A stretch of DNA of 64,000 bases from Sphaerochaeta halotolerans (GCF_003429665.1 NZ_QUWK01000007.1:62001-126000); one strand, 5' to 3'; counted from the first letter of the stretch, positions 28,214 to 37,906 are shown. A program made the numbers and translations. Notes: a model not told the origin generated them from the letters alone.

Positions 28214-28242
28214 GAGGGACCATCAAATATGTGCTCTCATAT

Positions 28243-28272
28243 AAGGCCGGATTCATCGTCCGGCCTTCTTTA
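28243..28272 (+). terminator. intrinsic terminator after the encapsulin gene
   Basis: AAGGCCGGA-TTCATCG-TCCGGCCTT-CTTT. Confidence 0.85.
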
Positions 28273-28474
28273 TGTAGTAACTGGAGCATTGTTCTAGGTG
28301 CATGAGAGTACGCATTGTTAGCCTTACGTATCAGAACAGAAAAACGAAATACATTTGGCTTGCTGGCAGTATTTCGTCATTTACATTAAATTCGGCATAT
28401 TTAGTATTTGCCGAATCTTATTCAACAACAGATACGATTGATACATCTCGGGATAATCAAACTAACCCTCATGC

Positions 28475-28514
28475 AAAAGCAAAGCCCCCTCAGTCAATTG
28501 ACTGGGGGGGCTAA
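28475..28514 (-). terminator. intrinsic terminator of tRNA-Gly
   Basis: Complement AGCCCCCCAGTC-AATT-GACTGAGGGGGCTTTGCTTTT. Confidence 0.8.
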
Positions 28515-28515
28515 G

Positions 28516-28587
28516 AGCGCCAGAAGGGAATCGAACCCTCGTCTCATGCTTGGGAAGCACGAGCACTAACCATTGTGCTACTGGCGC
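28516..28587 (-). tRNA. tRNA-Gly (CCC)
   Basis: Complement has GCGCCAG/CTGGCGC acceptor, CGTGC-TTCCCAA-GCATG anticodon arm, GGGTTCGATTCCC T-arm. Confidence 0.93.
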
Positions 28588-28885
28588 ATCTGCCATTGGA
28601 TAATAGCAAAATAGAGAGAGGATGTAAACAACTATCTCCAGAGAATGTGATTCAAGCAGAATAGCCATGTTCCAATCTCCTTCCCGCGTTCAACTATCGC
28701 CAAGGAGCCAAGGGATGGTACATTCTAGACATCGAGGATCGTGTATTGCTGGAGGAGGTGGTAGCAATCAGACAAAAACGGAAGCCAATACATCCAAATA
28801 TGCTATTTCTTATACACTGATTTATCTTTTTCTTTACATTATATACTGTTATATAGTTTCAATACAATTTTCCCCATTTTTTTGT

Positions 28886-28914
28886 TTGACACCGTATTCC
28901 AGTTGGGTTACAGT
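28886..28914 (+). promoter_or_regulatory. sigma70-type promoter for the ABC ATPase gene
   Basis: TTGACA - 17 nt - TACAGT. Confidence 0.6.
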
Positions 28915-28943
28915 TACGGATAGATAAAATAATTGGAGGCAAT

Positions 28944-30038
28944 ATGGCCACAGTACAACTCAAAAACATCTCTAAGGTGTATGAAGGTGGAGTCAAAGCT
29001 GTTGACAGTGTCAACATCGAAGTCAAAGATCGACAGTTTGTCGTTCTCGTCGGACCTTCAGGGTGTGGTAAATCCACAACGCTCCGTATGATTGCTGGTT
29101 TGGAAGACATCACAGAAGGTGAGCTCTATATCGACGGCAATCTCGTCAACGACGTTCCGCCAAAAGATAGAGACATTGCAATGGTTTTCCAGAACTATGC
29201 TCTCTATCCCCATATGACGGTGTATGACAACATGGCTTTCGGATTGAAGATCCGCAAGTTCCCTAAAGAAGAGATTGAACAACGTGTTCGAGAGGCAGCT
29301 AAGATTCTTGAGATTGAAGAGTTGCTCGACAGAAAACCCAAGGCTCTCTCCGGTGGACAGAGACAGCGTGTTGCTGTAGGAAGAGCTATTGTTCGTAAAC
29401 CTAAGGTATTCCTTTTTGACGAACCCCTCTCCAACCTGGATGCAAAACTACGTGTTCAGATGCGTGCAGAGATTTCCTCCCTACACAACCGTCTCAAAGC
29501 TACTATGATTTATGTTACCCATGACCAGGTAGAAGCCTTGACCATGGCTGACGTCATCGTTGTTATGAAGTTTGGTGTCATCCAACAGATTGGTGGACCA
29601 CTTGATCTTTACAACAATCCACAGAACAAATTTGTTGCTGGATTCATCGGTTCTCCTCCAATGAACTTCCTTGAAGCTGCTATTGAAGCTGATGGCGATG
29701 ATATCTACGCAAATGAAGGTACTTTCCGCCTCAAGGTGACTGCAGAGCAGAAGAAGTTCTTGACTCCCTACATCGGAAAGTCTGTAACCTTTGGTATTCG
29801 CCCTGAGGATGTTTCATTCAGTAACACTGCAAAAGATGGAGTGACCATCAACGGAACAGTTAGCGTTGTTGAGCCCCTTGGTAGTGAGACCCACGTCTAC
29901 ACATCCACTTCTAAGAGCCAGGTTATCGGTAAAATTGAACCCACCCTTGTTCCTGCTCCGGATTCCAAGATTTACTTGATTCCTGACATGGCAAAGGCTA
30001 AGTTCTTTGATCTTGAGACCGAACAGGTTATCAACTAA
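28944..30038 (+). CDS. carbohydrate ABC transporter ATP-binding protein, UgpC/MsmX type
   Basis: GPSGCGKSTTLRMIAGLEDITEGELYIDG, QNYALYPHMTVYDNMAFGLK, LSGGQRQRVAVGRAIVRKPKVFLFDEPLSNLDAKLR, plus C-terminal TOBE-like region. Confidence 0.95.
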   Translation: MATVQLKNISKVYEGGVKAVDSVNIEVKDRQFVVLVGPSGCGKSTTLRMIAGLEDITEGELYIDGNLVNDVPPKDRDIAMVFQNYALYPHMTVYDNMAFGLKIRKFPKEEIEQRVREAAKILEIEELLDRKPKALSGGQRQRVAVGRAIVRKPKVFLFDEPLSNLDAKLRVQMRAEISSLHNRLKATMIYVTHDQVEALTMADVIVVMKFGVIQQIGGPLDLYNNPQNKFVAGFIGSPPMNFLEAAIEADGDDIYANEGTFRLKVTAEQKKFLTPYIGKSVTFGIRPEDVSFSNTAKDGVTINGTVSVVEPLGSETHVYTSTSKSQVIGKIEPTLVPAPDSKIYLIPDMAKAKFFDLETEQVIN

Positions 30039-30324
30039 TACTAATCAGTTCATAGTATACTATAAGGCTGTTTCAAAAGTCTGACTGAAAATCAGGCTGA
30101 GAAGCAGCCCTTTCTTCATGTATACGCACACATCTTTATATATTCCACCTTGAGATAACACTTGGAATCAGCCGGGAAAACCATTAAAGCCATCAGAAGC
30201 GATGCGGAAAAAGCCACTATACCTCTCTCATATATAAGATTTACCTATACCATAGGCAAAACAAAGAAAGCAAGTAATACAATATATAGCCTTATACTAT
30301 TCTTAATTCGGTAGTATATTCCGG

Positions 30325-30484
30325 TTCATTGCCCAACGGAGCGAGAGGAAAGGAATCAGCATGATGGTTCCTCTCCCGAGCGAGTGCCGGGAAAGCAAGG
30401 TGAGATACCCCGTCCCTTGGGGAGGGAAAGGAGGCAACGCCTCCTGAGTCCAGGGCTTGCCCTGGGGTATTGATACCTTTCATT
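30325..30484 (-). repeat. interspersed 158-160 bp element, copy B (inverted relative to A and C)
   Basis: Complement matches copy A with about six substitutions and no indels; TTCATT at both ends. Confidence 0.93.
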
Positions 30485-30499
30485 TATGTGTTTCAAACT

Positions 30500-30530
30500 A
30501 AAAAGTCCACTTTCTTGAGAAAGTGGAGCA
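30500..30530 (-). terminator. intrinsic terminator of the aspartate kinase gene
   Basis: Complement TCCACTTTC-TCAA-GAAAGTGGA-CTTTTT. Confidence 0.82.
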
Positions 30531-30539
30531 CACTAATCA

Positions 30540-31844
30540 TTAGAACAATGCGTTGTAGAGAGTAATAACTGCATTTTGTGTCTTGTCAGCATCTACACCG
30601 AGCAGCAAGGATGTCTGTGATGATCCAAAGTTGAGGAAGTTCAGTTTGATGGAAGCCTTATCCAAAGCACCTACCACTCTTGAGATCAAGTCACGATGTT
30701 CCATGACTCCTTCCCCTACAACTCCTACAACTGTATGGTCATGATCAACCTCGATGGAATCCAGAGAGAACTCACTCTTGAGTCGGGTACACATTGCCTT
30801 GAGGACACTTTCACTCGCCTGACTGGTTTCAAAAAACCAAACGATACTATCTACCCCAAACAGACTGAACGTCGGCCTAATCCCAAACACATGCAGCATG
30901 GTGAGCAGTGCATGTTTGGTACCAGATTGCTTGAAAAGCATCAGCTTACGAAGGGTAATCCTACTATAGCCTTTCTTAGCAGAAACCCCAGCAAGAGGGA
31001 CCTTTCCACTCTCTCGTTCATTGACGATCATCGTCCCAGGATCGTCAGGAGCATTGGTATTCTTGACATTGATAGGAATCTGGGCGGCTATCACTGGAGC
31101 GATTGCCTCCTCATGAAATACACTTGCACCTACCCCGGCAAGCTCACGAAGCTCACGATAGGTCATGGTCTTGATTACCTTAGCATTGTCCACCAAGCGG
31201 GGGTCTACAGAGAACACACCCGAGACATCGGTCCAGTTCTCATACGATTCGGCATCAGAAGCACTACTGAGAATTGCTCCGGTAATATCTGAACCACCTC
31301 GACTGAACGTTTTCACTTTTCCTTCAATATCACAACCATAGAAACCAGGAACAATATACTTTTCATCTTTCTTTAGTACTGATCTCAGATTCTCATAGCT
31401 CTGTTCATGCACGGTTCCATCAGGATTGATCACGATGTAAGGATCAGCATCCAGAAAATTCCAACCAAGGTAGGAAGCAATCATCCGGGCACTAAGATAT
31501 TCTCCACGGCTTGCTGCATACTCCGCTCCGTTACCGGCATCAATCATTTGGCGAACTTCTTCAAGGATGGCAACAAAGGGTTTCTTCTCTATTCCCAGCC
31601 CATCAAGTATTGCGATATAACGATCAGCAATATTCTTGAAGACCGGCTTGCATGACAAACCCTGCTGGGCAAGAGCATTGCATGCATAAAGCATATCGGT
31701 GACCTTCTCATCATCCTTGCTCCTTTTTCCTGGAGCCGAAACAACCACTATCTGTCTTTTTGGATTGGCTTCTACTATCGCTCTGACTTTTTCTATCTGT
31801 TTGGCATCAGCCACTGAACTTCCGCCGAATTTACATACAATCAT
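30540..31844 (-). CDS. aspartate kinase
   Basis: MIVCKFGGSSVADAKQIEKV, SRGEYLSARMIASYL, GFYGCDIEGKVKTFSRGGSDITGAIL, ACT-domain-like C-terminus. Confidence 0.94.
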   Translation of the reverse strand: MIVCKFGGSSVADAKQIEKVRAIVEANPKRQIVVVSAPGKRSKDDEKVTDMLYACNALAQQGLSCKPVFKNIADRYIAILDGLGIEKKPFVAILEEVRQMIDAGNGAEYAASRGEYLSARMIASYLGWNFLDADPYIVINPDGTVHEQSYENLRSVLKKDEKYIVPGFYGCDIEGKVKTFSRGGSDITGAILSSASDAESYENWTDVSGVFSVDPRLVDNAKVIKTMTYRELRELAGVGASVFHEEAIAPVIAAQIPINVKNTNAPDDPGTMIVNERESGKVPLAGVSAKKGYSRITLRKLMLFKQSGTKHALLTMLHVFGIRPTFSLFGVDSIVWFFETSQASESVLKAMCTRLKSEFSLDSIEVDHDHTVVGVVGEGVMEHRDLISRVVGALDKASIKLNFLNFGSSQTSLLLGVDADKTQNAVITLYNALF

Positions 31845-31909
31845 AAGTAATAACCTTCTATATTTCTTGGATATCTACAGGAATAAATTGTATTGAAGGA
31901 TAGCACGTT

Positions 31910-31938
31910 GTGCAAGACAACCATATTGAAAATAGCAC
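31910..31938. repeat. 29-bp direct repeat, left copy (putative target-site duplication)
   Basis: GTGCAAGACAACCATATTGAAAATAGCAC, identical to 34386-34414. Confidence 0.95.
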
Positions 31939-31967
31939 TGTAACCCGTAAATGATTTTTTCCTCCCC

Positions 31968-32225
31968 CTAGAATCCGTGGTAACCAGCTTTCCGGGCCTT
32001 GTGGGCCTCCTTATCCCAGGCCAGGAGTATGTCGGACGAAGCCTGCTCAAGCTCCTCGTTGATGTTTTGCACCAGTGTTTCGTACTCGTCACTGGAGAAT
32101 GAATGCTCTTCCCTGAGTGTTTGCAGGGTTTCTTGTCTCTCCCACCATTTCATGACTCGTAATCCTCTCTGGGTTTGGCGATATGACTCGCCAGCACCTT
32201 TGGTGAGAGGAATCTCGTTCTCCAT
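31968..32225 (-). CDS. small ORF of unknown function inside the mobile element
   Basis: Open 85-aa frame, overlaps the 3' end of the transposase gene; charged, helical sequence. Confidence 0.5.
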   Translation of the reverse strand: MENEIPLTKGAGESYRQTQRGLRVMKWWERQETLQTLREEHSFSSDEYETLVQNINEELEQASSDILLAWDKEAHKARKAGYHGF

Positions 32226-33598
32226 GGATGGTCTGGTGCAGGCGTGGAAGACTTCCTCTTACTGGGTGCAGGTCGTTGCTCGGGGTCGAATTCCTTGCTG
32301 TGGCTGCTCCGTTTCTCCACCTCCCTGAGCAGGTATATCTCATCCTTGATGCTGGCCAGCAGCGTCCCGTCGAAGGCCTTGACGACGAGGGCCTTGGTGT
32401 CCTTGGCGAAAAGCCGGGGGCGCTGGGAGGACGAATCCTGTGCATAGGGCTGGTAGTAGGCGTTGTGGTACTTGATGCTGTGGCCCGCATCGATGACCCG
32501 GTTGGAGACCACCGCCAGGATTGCATTGATGTCGGCATCGGGGGGGGCTTGGAGGAAGGTGCCGGACTGTACATCCTTCTCATCCTTGAGCGAGAATTGT
32601 GCATTGAAACGGGGAAGATAGTCCCACAGGAAGGTGTTCGCCGCCTCCATGGTGGTGATTCCGTGGCGCAGAAGCTCGACCGGGATACGGCCTTGGAGCG
32701 TTCTGTTCATTCTCTCCACACGACCCTTGACCTGAGGTACCGAGGTGGCCTCGAGCTCGATGCCCAATGTCTTGCAGGCGGCTCCGAACTGGGTGAAGGT
32801 GTCCTTTTCCTCATCGGGTTTGGAGAGGGACTTGTACTCGAAGACGGTCCTTCGGTCGGTCCTGAACCGCGAGGGGATGCCGTAGAGCTTGAGAATCATG
32901 TACAGGACGTGGTAATAGCCGTCCAGCGTCTCCTGGGTGTCGAACCAAGCCCCCACCACCTCGCTGGTTGCATCGTCGACGGCCACATGCAAGTGCCATT
33001 TCCCGGCCCCCTTGGCCCAGACCAGCTCGCTGGCGTCCATCTGGATCATCTCCCCGAAGTATTTGCTCCGCGGCCTGCGCGGATGCGCGTCGGCGTCGTC
33101 CAGGATTGCCATGGCTGCATTTATTTTCTCGCTTTCGGCCTTGCTCAGGTGCTCCTTCCGTGCAAGCATCCTCAATCTCTTCTCCATCAGCCTCTTGGTC
33201 GCCTTCTTCGAGCAGGGCGAGACGAGCATGGCCTGCTTGAGGATCGAATGCACCGTCCCGTCGGAGAGGCTGACACCGTGGTCCTCCTTGAGTATCTCCA
33301 AAAAATGGGTGAAACTGGCGGTGCAGTAGGTGTCCTTGTACAGCCTCTCGACCAGCTCCCTCGTATCCTGCGGTATGGTGGTGGCGGGCTTGCGGCCCTT
33401 GTTGCGGTGACTGAACCGGGATATGTCTTCGTTTTTGCACCACTGCACGTACTTCAGGAGCGTCTTTCGGGTGCATCCCAGCCTCGCCCGGCCCCTCCTG
33501 ACGGCCGTGTCGGTGCAGCCGAGGTCGATGACATCCTTGGCGGTGGTGTACTTTTCCTGCTCGTTCGGTCTCAAATCCTTCAATTCCATCTCATTCAT
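32150..33598 (-). CDS. DDE transposase, IS1202/ISNCY type
   Basis: IQMDASELVWAKGAGKWHLHVAVDDATSEVVGAWFDTQETLDGYYHVLYMIL..YGIPSRFRTDRRTVFEYK..TQFGAACKTLGIELEATSVPQVKGRVERMNRTLQGRIPVELL. Confidence 0.9.
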   Translation of the reverse strand: MNEMELKDLRPNEQEKYTTAKDVIDLGCTDTAVRRGRARLGCTRKTLLKYVQWCKNEDISRFSHRNKGRKPATTIPQDTRELVERLYKDTYCTASFTHFLEILKEDHGVSLSDGTVHSILKQAMLVSPCSKKATKRLMEKRLRMLARKEHLSKAESEKINAAMAILDDADAHPRRPRSKYFGEMIQMDASELVWAKGAGKWHLHVAVDDATSEVVGAWFDTQETLDGYYHVLYMILKLYGIPSRFRTDRRTVFEYKSLSKPDEEKDTFTQFGAACKTLGIELEATSVPQVKGRVERMNRTLQGRIPVELLRHGITTMEAANTFLWDYLPRFNAQFSLKDEKDVQSGTFLQAPPDADINAILAVVSNRVIDAGHSIKYHNAYYQPYAQDSSSQRPRLFAKDTKALVVKAFDGTLLASIKDEIYLLREVEKRSSHSKEFDPEQRPAPSKRKSSTPAPDHPWRTRFLSPKVLASHIAKPREDYES

Positions 33599-34350
33599 CC
33601 TCCCCGGGGCGGCTTGCGCCGTTCTGCACCCTCCTCAGCGAGGGGTTCCTGCAGATTCTCGTCCCTGGGGCCGATCGTAGGGCCGATGAGGTCGAGGAAG
33701 ATGCAAAGGTTGTTGGATTGTGTGTAAAAGAGGTCCAGCACGTACCGCAGCCACGACTCGCCGCACCCCTTGAGGAATGCTGTAAGCGCACAAGCGATTT
33801 CGTATTCCGAGAGGCTGCGGCCGATGTAACGATGGATTTCCTCGACCACCGACGCCCACACCTTGCGCAGCCACGACCGCCAGTAGGACCTGGTGCGCGG
33901 GCTTGCAAGGCAATAGTCAGCCTTGTTCTCCAGCACAGAGCGAATGTCGCCCAGGCAATACTGCTTGTTCCTGACAAGGTCGTCGCCGTAGACTGTCGAG
34001 TAGCTGCCATCCTCCGGGCAACGGCCGACGGCAACGATTGTCGTTTCCACCGCCGGGCCTTCCTCCGCCGTGTATCGTTTGCCCCTCTTGCGCGAGAAGG
34101 CATACTCCAGCGCTCCGATGCATGTCCGGCACAGCATGGCGCCGTTGCCCGTCCTCAAGGATGGATGGAAGTTCTCTTGAATCGAAGCTGTTTCGATGGT
34201 AGTGTGTCTATAGTGTTTATGATGAAGGGGAAGTCTTTGCAGTGTACTAACAAAGACAAAGGGCTTCCTCTTCATTTCTCCTTCAGGGATCCTCTCCCTT
34301 GGTCTTCCTTTCATTAAACCACATATCTCAAACAGACAGGCAAAAATCAT
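33595..34350 (-). CDS. accessory protein of the mobile element (DUF6431-like, unknown function)
   Basis: Long open frame whose stop overlaps the transposase start; MLCRTCIGALEYAF...VAVGRCPEDGSYSTVYGDDLVRNKQYCLGDIRSVL; family name from memory only. Confidence 0.6.
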   Translation of the reverse strand: MIFACLFEICGLMKGRPRERIPEGEMKRKPFVFVSTLQRLPLHHKHYRHTTIETASIQENFHPSLRTGNGAMLCRTCIGALEYAFSRKRGKRYTAEEGPAVETTIVAVGRCPEDGSYSTVYGDDLVRNKQYCLGDIRSVLENKADYCLASPRTRSYWRSWLRKVWASVVEEIHRYIGRSLSEYEIACALTAFLKGCGESWLRYVLDLFYTQSNNLCIFLDLIGPTIGPRDENLQEPLAEEGAERRKPPRGG

Positions 34351-34385
34351 TTGAGGAATGATTGGAAGAAATCATATTCGAGACA

Positions 34386-34414
34386 GTGCAAGACAACCAT
34401 ATTGAAAATAGCAC
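34386..34414. repeat. 29-bp direct repeat, right copy
   Basis: Identical to 31910-31938. Confidence 0.95.
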
Positions 34415-34443
34415 ATGACAGAATGGACATACACTGGTACGCT

Positions 34444-35748
34444 ATGGAAAAGAGGATACAAACAATGCAAGATTCAAAACGATCGATTGTCGCATGGGCT
34501 TTCTATGACTGGGCTAATAGCGCTTTTGCAACTACGGTGATGGCAGGATTCTTCCCCGTCTTTTTCACTGCCTATTGGGCAGTGGGATCAAGCAGTCAGG
34601 AAGGCACCTTTTATCTTGGACTGGCAAACTCACTGGGTTCATTGGTAGTTGCTCTCTTGGCCCCTATCCTGGGAGCTATAGCAGACTGGGGCACCTACAA
34701 GAAGCGGCTGTTGGCATTTTTTGCCTTGATTGGCTCTGTTATGACCGCAAGCTTATATATACTGCAAATGGGGGCATGGCCTCTGGCGGTGCTCTTCTAC
34801 TCAATAGCGGTGGTCGGATTCAGTGGAGCCAACACCTTCTACGATGCACTACTACCCTTTGTAGCCTCAGAGAAGAAGGTGGATTTTGTCTCCTCTCTTG
34901 GATTCAGTCTAGGGTATATCGGTGGTGGATTGCTGTTCCTTGTGAATGTTCTGATGTATCTCAATCCCTCATGGTTTGGATTTGCCGATGGAGGAGAAGC
35001 AATCAAAGCATGTTTTGTCATCGTGGGAATCTGGTGGATAGTATTCACACTCCCCTTGCTTTTCTTCGTAAAAGAAGAGGTGACCGCTGATAACCTCCCC
35101 TTCAAGCAGGCAGTCAAGAAAGGGCTCTCCATCACACGTCAAACTGTGCGAAGCTTTCGTCAATTGAAGACATTGGCAATCTTTCTCATTGCTTACTGGC
35201 TCTATATTGATGGAGTCGATACCATCATCAGAATGGCCGTAAATTATGGGACCAGTCTCAACTTTCCCAGTGAGTCATTGATCGTTGCACTACTCATCAC
35301 ACAATTTGTTGCCTTCCCCTCGGCTCTTGCCTACTCCGTCTTCGGACGAAAGGTCGGAATTCGTAAGGCCCTTGAGATTGCCATTGGGGCCTACGCAGTC
35401 ATTGCCATCCTTGGTTATTTCATGACCAAACCACTCCATTTCTACCTGCTTGCAGTGTGTATCGGGCTATTCCAAGGGGGAATCCAAGCACTCAGCAGAT
35501 CATATTACACACGACTCATACCAAAACAACGTTCTGCTCAGTTTTTTGGGTTTTTCAATATGTTGGGTAAATTCGCTGCAATCATTGGACCATTACTCAT
35601 GGGAGTTGTCACGTTGGTGACCGGAAATTCTCGGTATGGAATATTTTCATTGGTCTTGCTCTTCATTGGCGGATATATTCTGCTGAAACGAGTTGATGAA
35701 GAACAAGGGAAAAAGGAGGTAGAGGCATTCCTCAAGGAGACCAACTGA
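34444..35748 (+). CDS. MFS transporter, UMF1/Atg22-like
   Basis: SIVAWAFYDWANSAFATTVMAGFFPVFF, 12-TM pattern; start codon uncertain. Confidence 0.88.
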   Translation: MEKRIQTMQDSKRSIVAWAFYDWANSAFATTVMAGFFPVFFTAYWAVGSSSQEGTFYLGLANSLGSLVVALLAPILGAIADWGTYKKRLLAFFALIGSVMTASLYILQMGAWPLAVLFYSIAVVGFSGANTFYDALLPFVASEKKVDFVSSLGFSLGYIGGGLLFLVNVLMYLNPSWFGFADGGEAIKACFVIVGIWWIVFTLPLLFFVKEEVTADNLPFKQAVKKGLSITRQTVRSFRQLKTLAIFLIAYWLYIDGVDTIIRMAVNYGTSLNFPSESLIVALLITQFVAFPSALAYSVFGRKVGIRKALEIAIGAYAVIAILGYFMTKPLHFYLLAVCIGLFQGGIQALSRSYYTRLIPKQRSAQFFGFFNMLGKFAAIIGPLLMGVVTLVTGNSRYGIFSLVLLFIGGYILLKRVDEEQGKKEVEAFLKETN

Positions 35749-35811
35749 CAACCTGCTTTACTAAGCTTGCATGGTGTGCTATGACTGTACCAGAATCTAT
35801 AAGGAATACCC

Positions 35812-37167
35812 ATGCAACCTGTCCAAGAAAACAAAATGGGGGTCAAGCCGATCCCCTCTCTCGTTCTGTCCATGTCGTTTCCCATCATGCTCAGCATGTT
35901 GGTACAAGCTCTCTACAATATAGTGGACAGTATGTTTGTCTCACACTACAGTCAGCAAGCGCTGACTGCAGTAACCCTTGCCTTTCCCATGCAGAACCTG
36001 CTTATCGCGGTAAGTGTAGGCACCTCTGTCGGAGTCAACTCCCTGCTCTCCAGGAAACTGGGTGCAAAGGACATTACCTCAGCAAGGAAGGCTGCAGGAA
36101 ATGGCCTTACTCTCTCGGTGATAAGCTGGGCATTCTTCGCTTTCATCGGTCTCTTTTTCTCCAAGACTTTCGTTTCATTCTTCACCAACGATCCAGAACT
36201 TATCACCATGGGTACCCAATACATCTCCATCTGCCTGATTTTTTCACTTGGTTTGTTTATTGACATCATATGTGAAAGAATCCTGCAGGGTACAGGAGAC
36301 ACAATCCACCCCATGATCATCCAAAGTACCGGGGCGATTGTAAACATCTTACTGGACCCCATTCTTATCTTCGGGTTGTTTGGTATGCCAAGGATGGGGG
36401 TAATGGGAGCTGCCATCGCTACCGTCTTCGCCCAGCATATCTCTACTGTGCTTGCAATATACTATGTGCGAAGGAACAAGGAAATTGTACTGAAAAAATC
36501 CTCCTTCCGTCTCGAGAAGCAAACAGTCAAGGATATCTACGCTGTCGGGATTCCTACAATCATCATGCAAGCCATTGGAACAATACTTATTACAAGCCTG
36601 AATAAAATCCTTATTGGCTTCTCTACCTCAGCGGTTGCTGTCTTTGGTATCTATTTCCGCTTACAATCCTTCATATTTATGCCTGTATTCGGTCTGAACA
36701 CCGGTATGATACCGGTGATCGGGTACAACTATGGAGCAAGAAAGCCAAAACGGATAACGGCAACCATCAAGGTTGGTCTGGTGGTTGCAATCACCATCAT
36801 GGGGATTGGGACAGCTCTGTTTATGCTCTTTCCTCACATACTACTCAGTTGGTTTGATGCAACTCCTGAAATGATTGCAATTGGTACGGTAGCAATGCAA
36901 CGGATCAGCATGGGTTTTGTGTTTGCAGGCGTCAGTATTGTCTTGATTGCGCTTTTCCAGGGGATGGGCTATGGATACTTGTCGATGATCAACTCGGTAT
37001 CACGACAGCTGGTATTCTTGCTCCCTGCCGCATACCTATTGGGTAAATATGTAGGACTTGATGCTTTGTGGTACTCCTTCTTCATCTCTGAACTGGCGTC
37101 CTTCACGTTGACCCTCTACTTCTTCCGAAAGATCTACAAAACGAAGATCAAGACTATGACTGCGTAA
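35812..37167 (+). CDS. MATE-family efflux transporter
   Basis: SLVLSMSFPIMLSMLVQALYNIVDSMFVSHYS; duplicated 6-TM architecture; GYNYGARKPKRI. Confidence 0.93.
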   Translation: MQPVQENKMGVKPIPSLVLSMSFPIMLSMLVQALYNIVDSMFVSHYSQQALTAVTLAFPMQNLLIAVSVGTSVGVNSLLSRKLGAKDITSARKAAGNGLTLSVISWAFFAFIGLFFSKTFVSFFTNDPELITMGTQYISICLIFSLGLFIDIICERILQGTGDTIHPMIIQSTGAIVNILLDPILIFGLFGMPRMGVMGAAIATVFAQHISTVLAIYYVRRNKEIVLKKSSFRLEKQTVKDIYAVGIPTIIMQAIGTILITSLNKILIGFSTSAVAVFGIYFRLQSFIFMPVFGLNTGMIPVIGYNYGARKPKRITATIKVGLVVAITIMGIGTALFMLFPHILLSWFDATPEMIAIGTVAMQRISMGFVFAGVSIVLIALFQGMGYGYLSMINSVSRQLVFLLPAAYLLGKYVGLDALWYSFFISELASFTLTLYFFRKIYKTKIKTMTA

Positions 37168-37187
37168 GAGATCATCTCCCGATTCAC

Positions 37188-37673
37188 GTGAATCGGGATA
37201 GGCAGGGAGTCCTGAAGATGTGTCTCAGGAAAATATCATTACTCGATTCCAATTACATTGAAACAGAATCAGGGAAAACCTATAGTATTCCTGTGAAACA
37301 GATCAAACCCAGATTAATGCAACGTGCATTATTGCTGAAAGGCCAGTTGACAGCAATCTACTATGCATCGAAGGACAAGAGGATGCCTTTACTCCCGAAG
37401 GTATTGGCTGGTTTTATTCTACTCTACGCACTCAGTCCCATTGATCTCATTCCTGATTTCATTCCCGTCCTTGGATATCTGGATGATCTGATCATTCTCC
37501 CCGCATTGTTGGTGCTGACCATCAAGTGCATACCCAACGAAGTGCTCAAGGATGCCCAGGATCAAGCAGAGCGCAAGCCAATTTCGTTGCCTAAGAACTG
37601 GAGTTTTTCCATTCTCTTCATTGGCTTTTGGATACTGATTCTCTGGTTCATTGTGCACAAGCTCACACAGTAA
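37188..37673 (+). CDS. DUF1232/YkvA-like membrane protein
   Basis: MPLLPKVLAGFILLYALSPIDLIPDFIPVLGYLDDLIILPALL; start may be at 37218. Confidence 0.82.
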   Translation: MNRDRQGVLKMCLRKISLLDSNYIETESGKTYSIPVKQIKPRLMQRALLLKGQLTAIYYASKDKRMPLLPKVLAGFILLYALSPIDLIPDFIPVLGYLDDLIILPALLVLTIKCIPNEVLKDAQDQAERKPISLPKNWSFSILFIGFWILILWFIVHKLTQ

Positions 37674-37833
37674 TGCCAGCCTTGTGAGTACATAATCAGT
37701 ATATTGCTTGATGATCAGCTATTGCAGGTTCTGATTCCTCGAAGAATTTTTGCGGATTCCGCATTTTTAGTCTGTTTGTAGACATCTCTTCCGACAATCC
37801 ATGCCAGAGAAAACAATAAGTAAGGCAATGAGT

Positions 37834-37874
37834 AAGAAAAGACCCCAGCAATTGGAGTCTTTTCTCTTTTTATT
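37834..37874 (+). terminator. intrinsic terminator
   Basis: GAAAAGAC...GTCTTTTC followed by TCTTTTT. Confidence 0.7.
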
Positions 37875-37906
37875 GAGCATTGTAAAATTTTATCTTCCTT
37901 GTGGCA

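Larger units (their letters stand above)
31939..34385 (-). mobile_element. insertion element with IS1202/ISNCY-like transposase and two additional ORFs
   Basis: Perfect 29-bp flanking direct repeats; ends begin TGT/ACA with subterminal ATGATTTTTTCC (left) and GGAAGAAATCAT (right); noticeably higher G+C than neighbours. Confidence 0.9.

Noticed and set aside
30061-30110. Complex hairpins (GGCTGTTTC...GAAGCAGCC) after the ABC ATPase gene
   Set aside because: Possibly a terminator, but pairing is imperfect and alternative stems compete; not called
31910-31938. XerCD/dif-like site at the IS insertion point
   Set aside because: The 29-mer has only 4-bp terminal symmetry and I could not match two recombinase half-sites
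32228-33727. 499-aa ORF on the + strand
   Set aside because: Antisense to the transposase gene in GC-rich DNA; composition-driven open frame with no recognisable domain
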